This document shows positions 1-12,431 of a DNA stretch of 64,000 bases, in pieces. Where the stretch lies: NCBI RefSeq assembly GCF_000237925.1, contig NC_031495.1, positions 13,403,749 to 13,467,748 on the forward strand. Reading direction: 5' to 3'. Origin of the DNA: Schistosoma mansoni. Lineage: Eukaryota; Platyhelminthes; Trematoda; Strigeidida; Schistosomatidae. A program made the translations under genes and the position numbers. The notes beneath the pieces were generated by a model. It searched no databases and was not told the origin of the DNA. It worked only from the letters and a program-made list of their open reading frames with translations. How positions within the stretch are numbered: the first letter of the stretch is position 1; each line of letters opens with the position of its first letter.

Positions 1-153
1 CCGTTAGTCCCATAAATATATATTGTTGGTAGATACGCATTGTTGAACAGGTTTAAACTGAAACTAAATAAGAGTTCAGTGTACCCCAAGTTCTCCATTA
101 GAATACATCTAAAATAAACAATTATCCCCGAGAAACGTACCAAATTATCTACA
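1..153 (-). other. possible 3' UTR of the minus-strand gene ending at 154
   Basis: This stretch lies directly downstream of the stop codon of the minus-strand exon at 154-440. No AATAAA is visible on the minus strand before the window edge, so the poly(A) site would lie outside the window. It is called UTR only by position. Confidence 0.3.
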
Positions 154-440
154 TTAAGTTATTGCATTGACTGACACCGCTGGTAACATCGTAATTTTAT
201 TGATAAAATTCGACTGATACAAAGAACTACACAATACGACATTAATTGCATTCATGTGATCATCCAATTTTAACTGTAATCTAATCCAACAAAAATTCAT
301 TAATTGCTCAAACATCTCAGATGTAATATTTCCAAATGTGTCACTGAACAACATGGTTTGTGAATTTTTTTCTATCCCTAGTAATAATAATTCAGCTAAA
401 GTGATGTAAGTTAACGATCGATTCACTCGTTGTAAAAGCA
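154..440 (-). CDS. probable terminal coding exon of an unidentified gene
   Basis: Reading right to left, a pyrimidine-rich tract ending in TTAG (AG at 442-441) is followed by an open frame of about 94 codons that ends with TAA at 156-154. The first two bases finish a split codon, so the upstream exon should end one base into a codon. The peptide is not low-complexity: it has leucine-rich amphipathic stretches (LAELLLLGIEK, then MLFSDTFGNITSEMFEQLM) and ends in AVSVNAIT. This is unlike the Asn/Ser-rich chance frames elsewhere. I do not recognise the family, and no signal peptide or catalytic motif is visible. I could not place the preceding exon. Alternatively it is a chance open frame, but the acceptor and composition argue for a real exon. 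Confidence 0.45.
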
Positions 441-803
441 CTAATGAGAATACCAGGAAGGTAAGCCAAGTAAGTTAAATACCTTGTAATTTACTTTTTT
501 TTGTTCTAGACTCAAAAATGTATATGAATATATACAAAGACTGAAAGATAACAACTTATCGTAAATGGATCCCATAAGCTTGAGGTCTCCTAGTGACTAT
601 TTCCTCATTAGAAACACTGGGTTGGCATCTACTCGTATAATTTTAACTTCTGTTATTTGTGATATAAAATGGTTATCACCTAATATCATTGGTGACAACT
701 GTTTCACTTTGGACATATATGAACACCATCAGTAACGATTTCTCACTAAGCCTTTAGAAACATCTTTGTAGTAAATCACTAGCAAGTAGACTATTATGAT
801 TTT

Positions 804-1003
804 AGTAGTTGAATTCATCAATCGATGTAAGCTAGACCAGCATTGAAAACCTGGAACCACTGGACGGTCGTTTCATCCTAGTATGGTACTCCTCAGCAGT
901 GTATGTCCACGACTGCTTACGCAGGAATCGAACCCAGAACCTTAGGTCTCACGCACGAATGCCTAACCTCTAGACCACTGAGTCGGCATCTAACATAGTT
1001 AAT
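804..1003 (-). repeat. family B tRNA-like/hammerhead retroposon, copy B1
   Basis: On the minus strand this shows the family B order: tRNA-like head with 'accactgagtcggc' complement at 980-990, a degenerate B box, a hammerhead-like module, then the tail ending near the 'tagttga' complement at 804. The core CTGAGGAG (complement of 889-896) and GAAA are present and helix I has five pairs. Helix II is weakened by a G-U at its base and an A/G mismatch. Confidence 0.75.
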
Positions 1004-3785
1004 GTCTAACTTCAATCGATCCACGATCTTGGGCAACCATTTATTCATTGTCTGAGGTAGATACCTGTCTCTACTAGACTATTGTGAGTTATTTGAATGT
1101 GTTTTTCTATGAATCGCAAAAGAAGATAGATTGGAACATTTAAGGAATCGAACGATAGCTTACAAATAGAATGATATAAAAAATATTATGCAATAATTGT
1201 TTCATAAATTCTTTACACAGAAAATATATAAACTGATTCTTTAAATAGAGAAATCATTTTAAAATATAAAGTTTTTCGGATAATATGAATTTTAATTCCA
1301 CATGGATTATCGAGTTGATCAAGACTAAATCTTGTTAACAATTGAACACGAGGTAGGAACATAGGTAAAGCAGGGTTATTTCCAATCACATAACTTATTT
1401 ATTAGTGAATCATGATAGAACTACTTTGTATTTACGAAAGTTTCCATTTTAATATACTTTCACACTCAAAAAGAGACTTAAACCGGTAATTTTATACAGC
1501 TGAAAATCTTTTTATAAAACCGATTGTTTCGAAAAATTTATTTCATATATAATAATTAATAAGTTTGCTTCAATGAAACGATCATATGGTCAATGGTTAC
1601 ACAAAATATTCATGTCCATAACAGACCATGTAAAAAATGAAGCACATAAAAGTTTTACTAATGATACTTAATAACACATTCAAGCATCCTAAAAGCAGTG
1701 TAAAGTTGTTGGGAAAAAACTAAGCCCTTACCAAATTATTTGTTCAGCTGAATCTATCTCTACCTTGGAAGACTGATCTCTGAAGAAGTATGTTTATCAG
1801 ATTCGTCAAAGTCAATGATGTTACGATTTGATTAATCGGTCATTTGCGTTAAACAGATAAATGTGGCAGCTTGGTTATGCTTTATTAATATTATCTTATC
1901 ATTTACTCTGGTAAGATTTCATTTGTTCTTCAAGTGTATTTCGGACGCAGTATCGCCTGAACATCAAATTAGAGTAAGCCAAAATAGAGAAGCATTGGAT
2001 CCTGTGGCTTTAACTTGTGACTGGGAGATTTGAGCATTTATATCATTCCAATTAAATGCGTTGGGTAGTCTATCAGTAGAAAAGTAAAAGTACGCCCATT
2101 ATATCGAGTATAGTTTAAAATTTTGCAAAAGTTTACGTTAAATATTTAAGTATGTAGGGCGACCAACAATTTCTACAATCTTTTTAGTGGTAAGTTGTCA
2201 AAACCATTTTGCAACTGATAATAGTATGGAATATTTAGTTAAATATTTTGTTGTAAAATGTACGAGTCTTACAAAATGAAAACATGTTTAGAAGGTGTAG
2301 GTATGCTTATCACGATATAAGCATAAAATGTGACTTCATTTTTCTGATGTTAATTTGTATACTGATTGAATATTGGTCTAAGAACCATTTATCCCAGTTA
2401 TATTCATAGCAATTGTTTACAAAATATCTCGGTACAGGTCATGTCACATAATATGTTGGAATCACCAAGTTACTTATTGTTCCATTAAATATACAAGCTG
2501 ATGTCATTTGGCAGTATTTTACAAAATTTAAGGTATATCAATTTGACTCCTTCCAAAATATTTCTTACTAATAACTAATACACTTGTTGCATATCTGCTT
2601 CAATTGTTCACAACATTTGTCTGTCTCTGGGAGTTCTCATTACTCAATTGCTTCAACCACATCGTTATGTAGTGTAGGGGCAGTGAAATGTCACTGAACC
2701 TTAGTCAAATCATCTGGCAGTAGAGTCACTGAATATCGAACAGATGACCGATCCCTATCAAAGTCGAGGATAACCAATGCGCATCAGTTAATCGTATATC
2801 ATGAAATGGAGCATACGGTGGTGGTCTCGCTATCTTCTCTGTACTCATACTTACCAATATATTTCCATAATAACGTCTTTTGTGTTGTACGGTCTTCGAA
2901 GCAGGTATAGTACTTTAATACGTCAAAGGGGTACTCCATGTTAGATGCTGACGGCGAGGTGTGACTTCGAAGCTACCCGGTTCTCACACCGTTCCCGTCT
3001 AGCTGGAGTAGACCTCCAATTATTTGATCATCAACGTTGATGATCTATAGTAGAATTTCACTACATCAGTAGTCATCTAAGCAATGAGTCAGTAATCGAA
3101 GAGCATCATTAACATATCAGATGAAGTTTCTCTTGTCTCTTTATTATAAATCACTGAAAACTTTACTACGTTTATCGAAACACATGATCACTTTTGAAAA
3201 GAGTTACTTTTCTTTAATTTTTTTCAATAGTTATTAACACCCCTGAATATTTCATGAAATTCGTGATATTATTCTCGAGTCTCACTAAAAACATTTCTCA
3301 AGCCAGTTTGTATACTTTTTTATAAACTATACTTATCAATGATCTTATCATTAGAACGTTGTTTCAGGTATACTTTGCTGACGAGTACTAATTGGTCTGT
3401 GATCTAAGCCAAAAAGAATTCCCTATTAACTATCTACAGCCACCTAATGTTTTATCAAATGTAATCTTTCTTTTAGTTCGTCATACATTTGAACAATCTT
3501 ATACAGAGAGCAGCAAATTAACCTACAAACTTTCACCATCATTTCGAATATAGGTGTTTTCTTAAGGTAAGTATTCTAATCTGTAAAATCAAACTGTCAA
3601 ATTTCAGTCAATACACAGGAATAAACTGTACACCTTGATTACTGGAGAATATATTAGAAGTCTGTTCCTAATTGTTTTGTTGGTGACTTTACTACAAGCT
3701 GACGTCTAAAAGAGAAAAATTGAAGGCCAAGGAAAAACGTTCAACAGCTAATATCAGATTTTTTGGTTAAAGTTCGACACATAAA
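1004..3785. other. no gene recognised; AT-rich unique-looking DNA
   Basis: No coding exon can be supported on either strand. The only local contrast is a more GC-rich patch at about 2880-3020 containing a 7-bp inverted repeat (2958-2964 with 2984-2990). Confidence 0.5.
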
Positions 3786-3945
3786 CCATCGGATGCAAGC
3801 TTAGTGGGCTAGAGGTTCAGCGCTCGCCCATGAGATCGGACGTTACAGGTTCTACCTACTGAGGTGGACTCGTGGATGCTCACTTTTGAGGAGCCCTATA
3901 CTAGGATTAAAAACATTTCTAGTGTCTTGTTTTTCAATGGTATTC
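3786..3945 (+). repeat. degenerate family B retroposon, copy B2
   Basis: A worn family B copy: 'gctagaggttcagcgctcg' matches the head, followed by a damaged B-box region, 'gaggagccctat' and 'tttttcaatgg'. The hammerhead module is broken because the GAAAC block is changed. Confidence 0.5.
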
Positions 3946-5404
3946 TGACCAAGATCAGTTTTTGATATGTAATATGATAACATCTCATCCACAATTTAAA
4001 TAATAATCGCCATGAAATAAATGATTTCATTTTAAATGGAGGCTGACATGACTGAGTAGCAATAACAGAAATAATATGTTCGTAAAGTTTCATTCCCCAG
4101 TTTATTAGAAATTGTCAGGTCAAACCTTCGTAATGACACATAACTAAGCATTGTTTTGACAACCATTTAAAAAGCAACTTTGTAATCACAGTTTAGGATT
4201 TCATCAAATAGCCTACATTCTATACTTTCATACAACATGATAAACACAATACTACCAAGCCGCTGAATAGAAATAAAAAACGTGCTAATTTTAATTCTTA
4301 TTCAGTTAGACTATCGTTAAACGTTTAATATTGAAATCAATTTTCAGTATTAAGGGTAATAGGTTTATTGACCTGTGTAAATTTTCACGGAAAGCTTTCC
4401 AGTGAAGATTCAGTTTCTGCTTGAAACCGTTTATCTATAGGGCTGATACGACTTGTTCATGTATGGCATTTCATTTGTTAATCATTCGACAAAAGCGGAA
4501 TTCCCACTACTGTGCATTTGATCACCATTTTTCAAGCTCTTTTGTGGTTTGTCCTCGAATATGATGGATTTAAAAATGGGGAAAAAGATATGAACTTTTT
4601 GCATTTAAGTCTTTAAACATTACACGGAATGTCAAAATAAGAACTTTTATCCTTCTGCAATATGATAAGGAAAAAAAGTTTTAATCGTCTCAGTCACCTT
4701 TATACTAGAGGTTGTAGTCTTGTCATCATCAACCAGGAATCCTAATTGATGAAAGAAAAAAAGCAAAATGAATAGCACTAGGAGTTACAGGCGAACATTG
4801 GGATCACAACTAATGTTTTGAAAAAAAGTGGAAAGGAGAACTCATGACAGAGTTGATTACAAATCCCTGGCCAACGATCTACACCACATCCGGATCAAAC
4901 AGACAAAAATAATTAGCTAAGTTTCTGTAACATACTAGTAGAATGAATTGTCCACCCTACATTCTGCAATTTCGTATAGATAATTTCTGTATATTTGTAA
5001 TCTGTCATCAAATAATTACTATTGCAAATCTATCTATGCATGTACTACTGACATCCAAATTTAAGTAGTTTTAGTGGTTTCTGTGAAAATGTTTTGGGAC
5101 AACTTAAACTAGGCTGCATCCACTCTCAAGTCTGTTTGAAAATATTAAATAAATGTATTATACCAATAGTAAAAAGTAGGTAGGCGCTGAAAAAAAGTAA
5201 CTCATAAATTGAAGTTTTAAATACTATTAAGTGATGTTCTCCAGACTCGATGAAAAGATTGAAATAAGTGAGTGATAAAGGAAAAAATAAATACGCAAGT
5301 CGACTATATTTTCCTCACTTTATTAAGGAGATAAGATTATGTTAAATCTGTTCACTAAAACTGCTTGAAAGTTAAGCAGTACAATAAATATAACAATGTA
5401 ATCT
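3946..5404. other. no gene recognised
   Basis: AT-rich sequence without a supportable exon, RNA gene or repeat that I can name. A 65-codon minus frame at 3896-4093 runs into repeat B2 and has no splice context. Confidence 0.4.
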
Positions 5405-5530
5405 CTTGCCAGTCCCAATGGCTCAGTGGTAACGTTGCAGGTTGTGAAGCCGGATAATGCTGGTTCGAATACTAGCAGGTGTATGAATTACTTCAAGGAC
5501 AGAGGTGCATATTCGTGAGGATTGCTAACT
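5405..5530 (+). repeat. tRNA-like SINE-type repeat, family C, copy C1
   Basis: An A-box-like TGGCTCAGTGG at 5419-5429 and a B-box-like GGTTCGAAT at 5462-5470 lie 43 bp apart (start to start), as in a tRNA-derived Pol III promoter. There is no tRNA cloverleaf with an acceptor stem, so it is a retroposon head and not a tRNA gene. Confidence 0.55.
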
Positions 5531-5699
5531 AATATGTAACAAATCACATGACACGTCAACTTAATGAACGCGATGTCAATCCACTAAGACGTTCAACCAC
5601 ATTGCAACATAATCTATAGAACTAGGAATCAGAAAAGGGATGATGCATTATAACATTTAGAGATCAATCAACTGTAAGTATCCCAGTACTATAGTAGAT

Positions 5700-5830
5700 C
5701 AAAGGCTACCCTGAAACCTCAATGGTAAGGTCTCAGACGGTAAGGTTGGCCGACACAAACTCGGATCCCATTGTGAAAATAGTTTATCGGTACTGGAACC
5801 GAAGATCTGCTTCAAATTTTGTTTGTTTAC
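5700..5830 (+). repeat. tRNA-like SINE-type repeat, family C, copy C2
   Basis: The order 'cctcaatggtaaggtctcag', 'ggttggccgacac' and 'ctcggatcccat' parallels C3 and C4 (A-box-like, spacer, B-box-like). It is degenerate. Confidence 0.4.
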
Positions 5831-8447
5831 AAACAAGAACCCTCTTTACTATCTTTTTTAGACAAATGCATCTAACAGTTATTCATGACTGATAAACTAT
5901 TGATCATCGATGACAATATACGTGATCTACAGTTTCTACATTGTGATTTCTCATGTGTATTATTAACCAATTTGAATTAAAAAATTGCTCAAAACCTACT
6001 GTAAAATAAATAATTACTCCATTTCATCTACTCACGACAAAAATATCTTTATGCGTTGAAAACAAATTACTATACTATTACAGAATAGCTATTCAGTTCC
6101 TCTGATTTTTTAGTGATACTCCATTTGTGATAATTCCGTGATGAAAATCCCTTGTAAATTAAGATTATTCTTCATAAAACCCCATTGGTTTAAGTGGGAC
6201 TTATTAACGAACTGAAAATAAGGGTTATTGAATACTTACTCAATAAATTGATATTGAAATGTACATTGCACGAGCTGTAAGTGTAGGGTTGGATTTCAGC
6301 CTAAGGGTTCAAGAAAACCCGTACACACTGCAAGTAAACCGAATTAGAAGCCATAAACTGAACAGTACTCATAAATTTTCAACATTCCTACTCCTCAGTA
6401 TTATTATGGTTAGAAAGGGTTGTAATCATTTTATTGTTGATGTTCAATATTGAATTTTGATCAGTCTTTGTTGGCATATATCCAACAGATGTGGATACCA
6501 TTAACATAACTATTAAATCATAACTTTTGTATAAAATATATGGAATATGGCTCGTAGTGGATCCTGTTATGGTATTTAAATTATCTCTTTCAGAAAGAAT
6601 TCGATTTCAGTTTAGAATATTAATAGTCGACAAGTCTTAAGTGGGAAGAAAAATTCCTCTGTTGCTCACCATAATCCATCTATTCTTTGTAAAAGTTCTC
6701 CAATTTATTGTAGCTCACTATTGGAAAAGTTTTACAATTTTTTGGTTAATTAACAGAAAGATTTTTTTGTTTTTCTTTAATTTGAAGAAAATAATTAGCG
6801 TATAATATGATTTTTAAACTTTTATAATAAATTATTTATAGTTTAACTTGTTGGCTGTTTCTCTATGAAAAAAACAATTTAGGATGACTAATGAAGTTGT
6901 ATATATATAGTACTGATTTCGATAGTACTACTAATATTAGAACTACCATTATTAGTATACTAATAGTACAATGTTAATTAGTATTCTCATTAATTTATGA
7001 CAATAAGTACCATCTTTACATAAACTTGGCATGTCTTATCTAGATCGACAGGTTAGTGTGTATATATTAACCGAACAGACACATTAAAATGTTGTTGGTT
7101 GAAGATGTAAAATGACAGAAGGTGAATATGTCAACTAGAAAAAGATGTACTTTAATCATAATTGTAGTCACAGTTTCATTATGTTTTTACTTAGTCTCTC
7201 TTTCTCTCACTATCTCTGATACTTCAGTAATGACAAATGCACACCAAAAAACATTATACAAAGATTCATATATCTGTATTGTACATGTTATTCAAATACG
7301 CACTTCAATATGTGGTTTTTTTAAGGACTTCAGATTTAGCTGTCATATTAAAAATAATAATAAATTAATGACCTTTATTAATATCGACATCATCATAAGA
7401 ATTATTGTAACTTGAAGTGAGGTCTTCATTCACCATTACTGTTAACATCATTTAACATGCATCACGTTCATCATTTCTTGTGATATCCATTTTTTTTCTA
7501 AATTGTTAGAACAGTGGACATGCATAATTTCACTGAATTGTACATTTAAAAACTTGTGATATTACTAATGATAATTACTATTACTATTGTTACTATTATT
7601 ATCATAACTTCATCACCACAATCATAACCAGTAAACTTTAACTAACTATATTAGGGGGGGGCGTTGGAGAAGAACATGCATGTTTCGGCATGTATTTTAC
7701 TGGTGACAAATAAATAATTTAGTACAGATATACTTGTTTATAAATAAAAATTGTAAACACTTCTCTAAAATGTTCATTAACGAATTTCCTGTTAATAACT
7801 CATTATATCCTTTAAAAACTTCAGTTAAATGCCAAAAAAAAAGTTAAGAGAAAGAAATAATCATTCCAAACAACTTTTGATGACTTACGTTTAAGATGTA
7901 TGTGAATGGGTGTGTTGAAACTCTCTTGTTAGAGAATGGATAAAATGTGTATATTGAATGAACAAGCTTTATTTAGTGAGAATTCGACTCAAACCCCTTT
8001 TCATTCCGACTGTACGAGATCCCCAAAATATATTTATTCATATATATCGACTACCATTGACAGTATGATATCACAAAGTTCAAATACAAGATTTATTTTA
8101 GAAAAAAACTAATGTAATACACTAAATTTAAAATCGACAGAAATAGTGTACACATACAATTCACATGACAGACAAACAGTAAGTTAATTCAATGTTCAAA
8201 CATACATAAAATAAGATTATAGCATAGATAAGTCAAAAATAGTTTACATCACTTAATAACTATCCACAAATCAATAAAATGTTCAACGAATACACAATAT
8301 CATATTATTACGAAGTTATGAAACCTGGGACTCCTAAACAGTGAACATTGACTCATTAATTCAACTATTAAACTCACTACTATCACCACAAACCCCCATT
8401 CTAAGTATATAATTCAATCAACATTATTAATTAACACAAACATAACA
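5831..8447. other. no firm gene; AT-rich DNA with one possible membrane-anchor ORF
   Basis: Simple A/T and microsatellite-like sequence dominates. One short open frame from ATG 7128-7130 encodes a basic tip followed by a hydrophobic segment. It is discussed as a low-weight finding and not called as a gene. Confidence 0.4.
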
Positions 8448-8691
8448 TCGGTTACTCAGTCAGTCAGTCAGTTACAACGTAGAACTTCGTACGCACGTAC
8501 ATCAGTTCGAGTTGCCATACCACATTAGCACAGAGATCCAGTTGTCGATTCAAATCCCATAGTGGTAGAAGTAGTAAGAGTATAAGCATTAATGTGAAAG
8601 ATTAGGGTTTGAAGATGTTATTGAAGGAGTATAATACAGTGAAATAAATTTGGAAAGAGAAAAAGGATACAGACATGAAGAATTCAGAAGA

Positions 8692-11600
8692 TTAGAATTT
8701 GGTAGAACACAAAGAGTGGATGCATCTTCGCCATTGCAAACGATTTTGAGCCATGTCATTCAAGGTCTCTAACCATCGGATGCTATCATCTCGTGAATCC
8801 CAACCAGGTAGTCTACACTTACCAACATGGCCCAGTCCACTTGTCAGTAACTTCATGGATTTATGCCATGTTTTGGTCTGGCCGCCCCTACCTCTCTTCC
8901 AACCTGCTCCTACACCATGAAACATTGCACGTCGTGGCAGTCGGTGGTTGGGCATACGTAACACATGTCCCAGCCATCTCAACTGATGAAGTTTCACTAA
9001 TTCATCAATCGATTTGCCATCCTTACCTAGTACCCGTTTCCTAACATCTGCATTACTTACTCGGTGGTCCCAGGATATACGAGCAATGCATCGAAGACAC
9101 CTATGATCGAACACTAGTAGCCTACGAATATCCTCTACTCTTACCGGTCATGTTTCACTTCCATAAAGTAGGACGGAACAGACTGCTGCACAGTAAACCC
9201 ATCCTTTGGTTGCTAGACGGATATCTCGCCTACGCCATAAATGACGCAAGTTGACGAAAGCTAGACGAGCCTTCTGTATCCGTGCTGAGATTTCGTCACA
9301 CACCAGACCACAAGGGCTGATGAGACTCCCAAGATAAGTGAAGCTGTCAACATGCTCAACTACTTCACTCCCTATCATTAGTTCAGGTGTCGATGCAACC
9401 CAATCCTGAAGTAATATTTTGCACTTCGAGGGAGAAAATCGCATTCCGAACATGCCTGCATTGTTGCTTATAGTGGTCAGAAGACTCTACATTTTGTCAG
9501 CGTCTTCACCGAATAAAACTATGTCGTCGGCGTATTCTAAGTCAACAAGTGAGTCTCCTGGTAAAAGTTCAACTCCAGGAGATTGAGATGATGAAAGTGA
9601 TACCTATAAAAGCATGTCAACGACAAAGTTAAACAAGAATGGGGAGAGTGGACAGCCCTGACGAACACCACTTGAGGTAACCACTTCTGATGACAGTTCG
9701 CCATAAGCTCTAACTCGACCAGTTGTGTTCGGGTAGAGAGCCTTTATGAGGTTAATGTACTTCTTTGGTACTCCTTTCACTGACAAACACTGCCATAGAA
9801 CCTCACGATCAACGGAGTCAAATGCCGACTTAAGGTCAAGAAATACTACTATTGTGGGACGTCTGAATGTATGTCTATGTTCTAGGACCTGACGTAGGGT
9901 GAATATCTGGTCTATGCAACCACGTCCAGGTCGAAAACCAGCCTGGTTTTCTCTAGTCTGCTCTTCACGAGCTTTGGTTAGGCGCCTAAGTATTATTGAA
10001 GCTAATACTTTAGACACTATATTAGTCAAACTGATTCCTCTGTGATTGTCACAGGAGGACTTATGTCCTTTCTTATAGACTGGCACAATCATTGATTGGG
10101 ACCAGTCAGATGGAATTACGTCCAGTTCCCAGATTCTACCTAAGACCTCAGTCAATCTCGTTGCTAGTACTGGACCACCATCCTTAAAAATCTCAGGGGT
10201 AAACCTATCAGGACCTGCGGCTCTCCCTCGCTTTAGATTTCCTATAGCTTTTTCAACCTCGTAGAGAGTTGGAGGACTTACCTCAATTTGCCATTCAGGA
10301 CGACTGGGGATCGTGGGTAACTGAAGTGTGGCTGAAGGCCAGTTGAACTGATCCCTAAAGTGTTCTGCCCATCGATCCAATCTCCTGGATTGAGAATGAA
10401 TGATATGCCCGTCTTTATCTGAGATAGTTTCGCTAATAGTTGGGTTCCTAATGCCGGTTTCTTTAATAAGTCTGAACAGCTGTCTGCTGTTACCTATTGC
10501 CGCTGCCTTTTCCATCTCTCTTGCTTTCGCTACCCACCACTGTTCACGATCATTGCGTAGGCTTCTTATTAGCCTTCGCTTAAGCTGACTCCGCTCTTCG
10601 TTATGTTCAGAGCCAGGTGGGATGAGTTTTCGAGCATCTATCAATGCGGTAGATGCTGCCGAGATCCATTGTTTCTCCCTAACCTTATGGTTTACCTTAC
10701 TAGCGGATATCACTGCTGTTTCCACAGCTTTTCGGATGTCATTCCACGCTGCCTCGGGGTGAGCACAACTTACATGTCTGTCTAACTGTTTTTCCAGTTG
10801 TTCCTGAAATATATTCTTAGCTTGCTTATCACTAAGTAGAACCCTTAGAGGCTTCCCTGCAGTGTCTTTCCTACGTCCAGTAAGTCGCAGACAGATACGT
10901 ACTCGCACTAGAGCGTGATCTGAATCTAAACATGTGCCCCAGAATGAGCGACAGTCTTCTATCGAGCCCCTCCATCGGTGGCTGATAGCGATGTGATCTA
11001 ATTGGGTCCAACGTTGGAACGAATTCGGGGGTCGCCATGTCAAAAGATGTTTTTCCTTATGCTTAAAGTTAGTATTTGCAAGAAATAGGCGGTTATCTGA
11101 GCACAGCTGCAACAGACGGTCGCCATTATCTGTTCTTTTAGCCACGACACCATAAGATCCTCCCAGGTGTCTTTCCCTTTCACTTAGTTTACCGACTTGA
11201 GCATTAAAGTCACCAGCCACTATTACTATATCAGAACGCCTAGCTTTTCGGAGAAGGTCAGAAAGTTTCCTGTAAAACTCATCTTTTATATCGTCTGAGC
11301 TACAGTCAGTGGGAGAGTAGGCAGAGATGACGAAGAGGCAACGACGGGTTTCCCTATCTTTCCGAGTCCTTACTGATCCGTTTAGTCGGACAGCGCATAG
11401 ATGACTGTCTACTGGGATCCAGTCTAAAAGAGCTAGTTCTGCCCTAGGACTTAATGCTATACCTACTCTAGCGAGGCCACGGGAAGCAGCATCAGGGCTT
11501 CCAGATACACGAAGCGTGTAACGAGATGGTTCTTTATTTTGATTAGGTGAGGTCAAATGAATGACGCTACTCGGATCTTGTATGTGTGTTTCGGAGACGC

Positions 11601-12069
11601 AGCATACATCAATGGTGTAAGATTCTAGAGTCCTAGCTAAGGAAGCCTGTTGTCCTATTTGGCACAATGTTCGGACATTATAAGTTCCTACATGTAGTTT
11701 AGAGCGTGGTTTCAGGAGACCAGGAATAACGTTCCGTGTACACGAATCGTTTGCCCTAGCTGTGCGAGGTGATAAAAGGACGTGGGAAGGGTTAATCGTG
11801 GAGATAAGAGAGTTGTTAGGAGGTGTAAAAAGGATTTGAAAGTGACCAACTTGGTCTCGTGTGCTGTTACGGGTATGAGGGCTAATATCACTTCCCGGCT
11901 GCCAACACCGTGGAAGGGTATTTCTTGAGGGACCTGAAAAGGAAGTTGGATTAGTGTTGGTCTGAACGACCTGGGAGCGTGATCGCAGTGCCCAAGCGAC
12001 AACTGCTTGAGGCCTGTCACGCACGGCCTTTTTGTGGGGGATTTTTGACGTGTTAGCTCCGTTCTTCAA
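8692..12069 (-). pseudogene. LINE ORF2: endonuclease-reverse transcriptase with three in-frame stops
   Basis: The frame spans about 1126 codons. The endonuclease (about residues 125-400) shows TYNVRTL, SETHI, GDFNAQVG, QLDHIAIS and SDHALV, so the catalytic Asn, Glu, Asp and His positions are present. The reverse transcriptase follows, with RAAGPDRFTPEI, IVPVYKKG, NQAGFRPGRG, FLDLKSAFDSVD, SGVRQGCPLSPFLF and the catalytic YADD (complement of 9523-9534). A C-terminal region contains RWLGHVLRM. The frame is interrupted by TAG at 9606-9604, TAG at 9489-9487 and TGA at 9150-9148, with no frameshift. Each is a single-base change from a likely sense codon, so this is a recently silenced copy. The first stop falls just before YADD, so the truncated product lacks RT activity. 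No ATG is seen at the upstream edge of the frame. Confidence 0.9.
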
Positions 12070-12382
12070 AGGACCTTACCGCCGGAGACGGATATCCGTG
12101 GGATAAGGCGAGGTGCGCATTTTTAGGGTCGACCTTTTCTAACCCCACCCCTCCTTGTGGGAAGGCAGCATCGCTGTCATGCTGGTTGTCTGAAGGAAAC
12201 ACCTTACTGCCGTCACACCTCTGTACAGTCGGCAGTACGACTTCGCCTTGGACCTTGGGATTGCTGCTTTTAGTCTTACCGCTCTTCAACCGACCTGTCT
12301 GGCATGTTAGGACCTCGAGGAACGATTGTTCCAGCCAGCATAGCTCGATTGCTTCATCACGATAGGCAAGCCCGACCACCAC
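12053..12382 (-). CDS. LINE 5' ORF (ORF1-like), overlapping the start of the RT frame
   Basis: An open frame of about 109 codons precedes the endonuclease-RT frame and overlaps its 5' edge by 17 bp in another frame, ending with TAA at 12055-12053. RTE elements usually carry a short ORF1 that abuts or overlaps ORF2, which fits. No zinc knuckle, coiled coil or RNA-binding motif is visible, and no ATG opens the frame (it starts at GTG). It may be a leader, not a translated protein. Confidence 0.4.
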   Translation of the reverse strand: MVVGLAYRDEAIELCWLEQSFLEVLTCQTGRLKSGKTKSSNPKVQGEVVLPTVQRCDGSKVFPSDNQHDSDAAFPQGGVGLEKVDPKNAHLALSHGYPSPAVRSFEERS

Positions 12383-12431
12383 GTCAAGGTAGCAGCAACG
12401 GTCGGGATGGTAGCAGCAACGGTCGGTTACT

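Larger units (their letters stand above)
8457..12422 (-). mobile_element. RTE-type (SR2/SjR2-like) non-LTR retrotransposon, nearly full length, inactivated
   Basis: A LINE in minus orientation with a short 5' ORF, a long ORF with an apurinic-type endonuclease followed by reverse transcriptase, and a 3' end rich in TGAC repeats (8457-8472), like the short tandem 3' tails of RTE elements. The left flank 8448-8456 and right flank 12423-12431 both read TCGGTTACT, a possible 9-bp target-site duplication. The 5' end has an 18-bp direct repeat with a 21-bp period (12388-12405 and 12409-12426), which overlaps the right flank, so the exact 5' edge is uncertain. The family name is inferred from the order endonuclease then RT and from protein motifs, not from a search. 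Confidence 0.88.
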
